Positions 62,589-64,000 of a stretch of DNA of 64,000 nt are shown in pieces (positions within the stretch are counted from its first letter, which is position 1; each line of letters opens with the position of its first letter). The DNA comes from Bacteriovorax sp. BSW11_IV (GTDB lineage Bacteria > Bdellovibrionota > Bacteriovoracia > Bacteriovoracales > Bacteriovoracaceae), in the NCBI RefSeq assembly GCF_000447755.1, contig NZ_AUNE01000011.1, positions 62,001-126,000 on the forward strand. Reading direction: 5' to 3'. The notes under the pieces were generated by a model. It saw only the letters and a program-made list of their open reading frames with translations, had not been told where the DNA came from and searched no databases. A program made the translations under genes and the position numbers.

Positions 62589-64000
62589 ATGAGTTTGGAT
62601 AAGAAGTTCAAGTTGATCGTGGTGTCTATCGTGGTGTGTGCGACATTTTTAGTCGTTTCCGTTTTAAGTCTTTCTTTTAATCAGAAAAAATTAAATGAAT
62701 CATTTGAGTCAAGATATAGTTCATATCTCGTAGCAGATGCTCTAAGACAAAGCTCTGCAGATCTTACAAGACTTGCACGTACTTTTGTTGCCACTGGCGA
62801 TAAGAAGTATGAAAAGATGTATTGGGATGTCATTAAAATGAGAAATGGTGAGATTCCAAATGAAGAAGGTCAAAAAGTTAATCTAAGACAAAAAATGATT
62901 GAATTAGGCTTTTCAAAAGATGAGCTTGCAAAGCTTGATGAGGCAGCAAAGAATTCAAATGAACTTGTTTCAATTGAAGAAAAAGCGATGGGGGCCATTA
63001 AAGGTGAGGTAAGTCAGACCATGCCTATTAAGCTTATGTTTAACGATGATTATCATTCGAATGTTGCTTTTATCATGAAGCCCATTAATGAGTTTTTTAA
63101 TCTTTTAGAACATAGAACTAATGATAAAGCAGAGTTTCATCGCTCACTTGGAAATACTCTTCTCATTACGGCCTTTTTATTTGTAATACTATTTATCTGC
63201 GCGGTAGCTTTTTACGTTTATTCTATAAGAAAGGCCTTAGCGCAAATGACAATGGAATTGAATCACTCTGTTATTGAAACAGAGAAATTAATCAATGAGT
63301 CACTAAAACAAGCGGATGAGTTAAATGACCTGAGTAATTCAGAAGCAGCTGCCATTCAAGAAACAAGCGCTGCCAGTGAAGAAATTAAAACGATGGTTAG
63401 TAATTCGATTGAAAGGGTAAAAGTATCAACTGATAAAACACAGGTGAATTATAAAATTGCGGAAGAAGCAACTTCTGTGAACGTTGAACTCATTAGAGCA
63501 ATGAACTTAATCCAAGAAAAGAATCAAAACTTCATTGATACAATTCAAACTTCTAATAAATCGATTACAGAAGTTTTCAATAGCTTCATCGGAGAAGTTA
63601 CTGATAAAACAAAAGTGATAAATGACATCGTATTTCAAACGAAGCTTCTCTCTTTTAATGCTTCCGTTGAAGCGGCCAGAGCAGGGGATCATGGTAAAGG
63701 GTTCGCGGTAGTTGCAGAAGAAGTCGGAAGTCTGGCAACGAATAGTGGTAAGGCCGCTCACGAGATTAATGACATGGTTGTGGTTCGTGATAAAGAGATC
63801 AGGGATAATTTAGATTCCACATCAAATATGGTTGAAAGCTCAATCAAAGAGACCGTATATAATGTTGAAAATGGAATATCAAAATCGAATGAGAGTACTA
63901 ATATTTTAAAGAGAATCTTAGAAAACTCTCGAGAGGTTAATGATATTGCAAATGAAATTTTTGAAGCGGCAAAAGAACAAGGGCTGGGAATAGAAAATAT
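62589..64000 (+). CDS. Methyl-accepting chemotaxis protein (cut by window end)
   Basis: At least 470 residues, no stop before the end. TM1 about 8-30, a helical periplasmic sensor about 31-185 (helical-bundle type), TM2 about 190-215, then a signalling domain whose hairpin tip reads [25 protein letters not shown]. There is no clear HAMP domain. It should signal to CheA to control the flagellar motor. AAAGGG precedes the ATG. Confidence 0.92.
   Translation, partial: MSLDKKFKLIVVSIVVCATFLVVSVLSLSFNQKKLNESFESRYSSYLVADALRQSSADLTRLARTFVATGDKKYEKMYWDVIKMRNGEIPNEEGQKVNLRQKMIELGFSKDELAKLDEAAKNSNELVSIEEKAMGAIKGEVSQTMPIKLMFNDDYHSNVAFIMKPINEFFNLLEHRTNDKAEFHRSLGNTLLITAFLFVILFICAVAFYVYSIRKALAQMTMELNHSVIETEKLINESLKQADELNDLSNSEAAAIQETSAASEEIKTMVSNSIERVKVSTDKTQVNYKIAEEATSVNVELIRAMNLIQEKNQNFIDTIQTSNKSITEVFNSFIGEVTDKTKVINDIVFQTKLLSFNASVEAARAGDHGKGFAVVAEEVGSLATNSGKAAHEINDMVVVRDKEIRDNLDSTSNMVESSIKETVYNVENGISKSNESTNILKRILENSREVNDIANEIFEAAKEQGLGIEN

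Noticed and set aside
1-64000. CRISPR array, prophage, insertion sequence, rRNA or tRNA
   Set aside because: No regularly spaced repeats, transposase, integrase, phage genes or cloverleaf structures were seen on either strand.

Overview
The window reads as chromosomal DNA of an AT-rich, flagellated Gram-negative bacterium. The best guess is the Bacteriovorax/Halobacteriovorax branch of Bdellovibrionota. This is inferred from low G+C, frequent TTG and GTG starts, many lipoproteins and secreted hydrolases, GAF- and HD-GYP-type signalling, a large L,D-transpeptidase plus a NodB-type deacetylase (enzyme classes used on prey wall in Bdellovibrio), and adventurous-motility-like gene content. No phage, insertion sequence, CRISPR array, rRNA or tRNA was found, and no intergenic gap exceeds about 250 bases.

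Layout. 1-4.5 kb: a secreted protein, a sensor kinase, and a cysteine desulfurase/ThiI pair for tRNA 4-thiouridine. 4.5-12.6 kb: a tail-specific protease, RDD protein, PilT-type ATPase, GT9 glycosyltransferase, an enlarged adenosine-deaminase-like enzyme and a membrane J-protein. 12.7-19.2 kb: dipeptide epimerase, MltD-like transglycosylase, glycosyltransferase, ExbB/ExbD, CBS protein, HPF and flagellin. 19.2-26 kb: a complete phosphate operon (pstS-pstC-pstA-pstB-phoU-phoB-phoR) preceded by a Pho-box-like repeat. 26-39.8 kb: gamma-glutamyltransferase, a degenerate HD-GYP protein, a DppABC-like importer, L,D-transpeptidase, polysaccharide deacetylase and SfsA. 39.9-52.7 kb: three more HD-GYP relatives with receiver-like N-termini, a GAF kinase, pyrE, gltA, an Rsm22-like methyltransferase, zinc-free L31 and L33, and a PilZ-like protein. 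52.8-64 kb: subtilase, CoA-transferase, L28, a lipoxygenase-like protein, a 2OG-Fe(II) oxygenase, a spore-photoproduct-lyase-like radical SAM enzyme coupled to a nucleosidase-like gene, an aldo/keto reductase, and a chemoreceptor that runs off the end.

Themes. (1) Four HD-GYP relatives share an otherwise unrecognised upstream module, and each has lost a different set of catalytic or phosphoacceptor residues; the most intact one sits behind an excellent sigma-28-type promoter. (2) Two enzymes have rewired active sites: a lipoxygenase-fold protein with altered iron ligands, and a SplB-like enzyme with Glu in place of the H-donor Cys. (3) Peptidoglycan and prey-type hydrolases recur. (4) The tetranucleotide GGCC is strikingly frequent in ordinary genes, nearly absent from genes that look highly expressed, and forms the core of almost every terminator hairpin. 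(5) Most convergent genes overlap or abut at their 3' ends.
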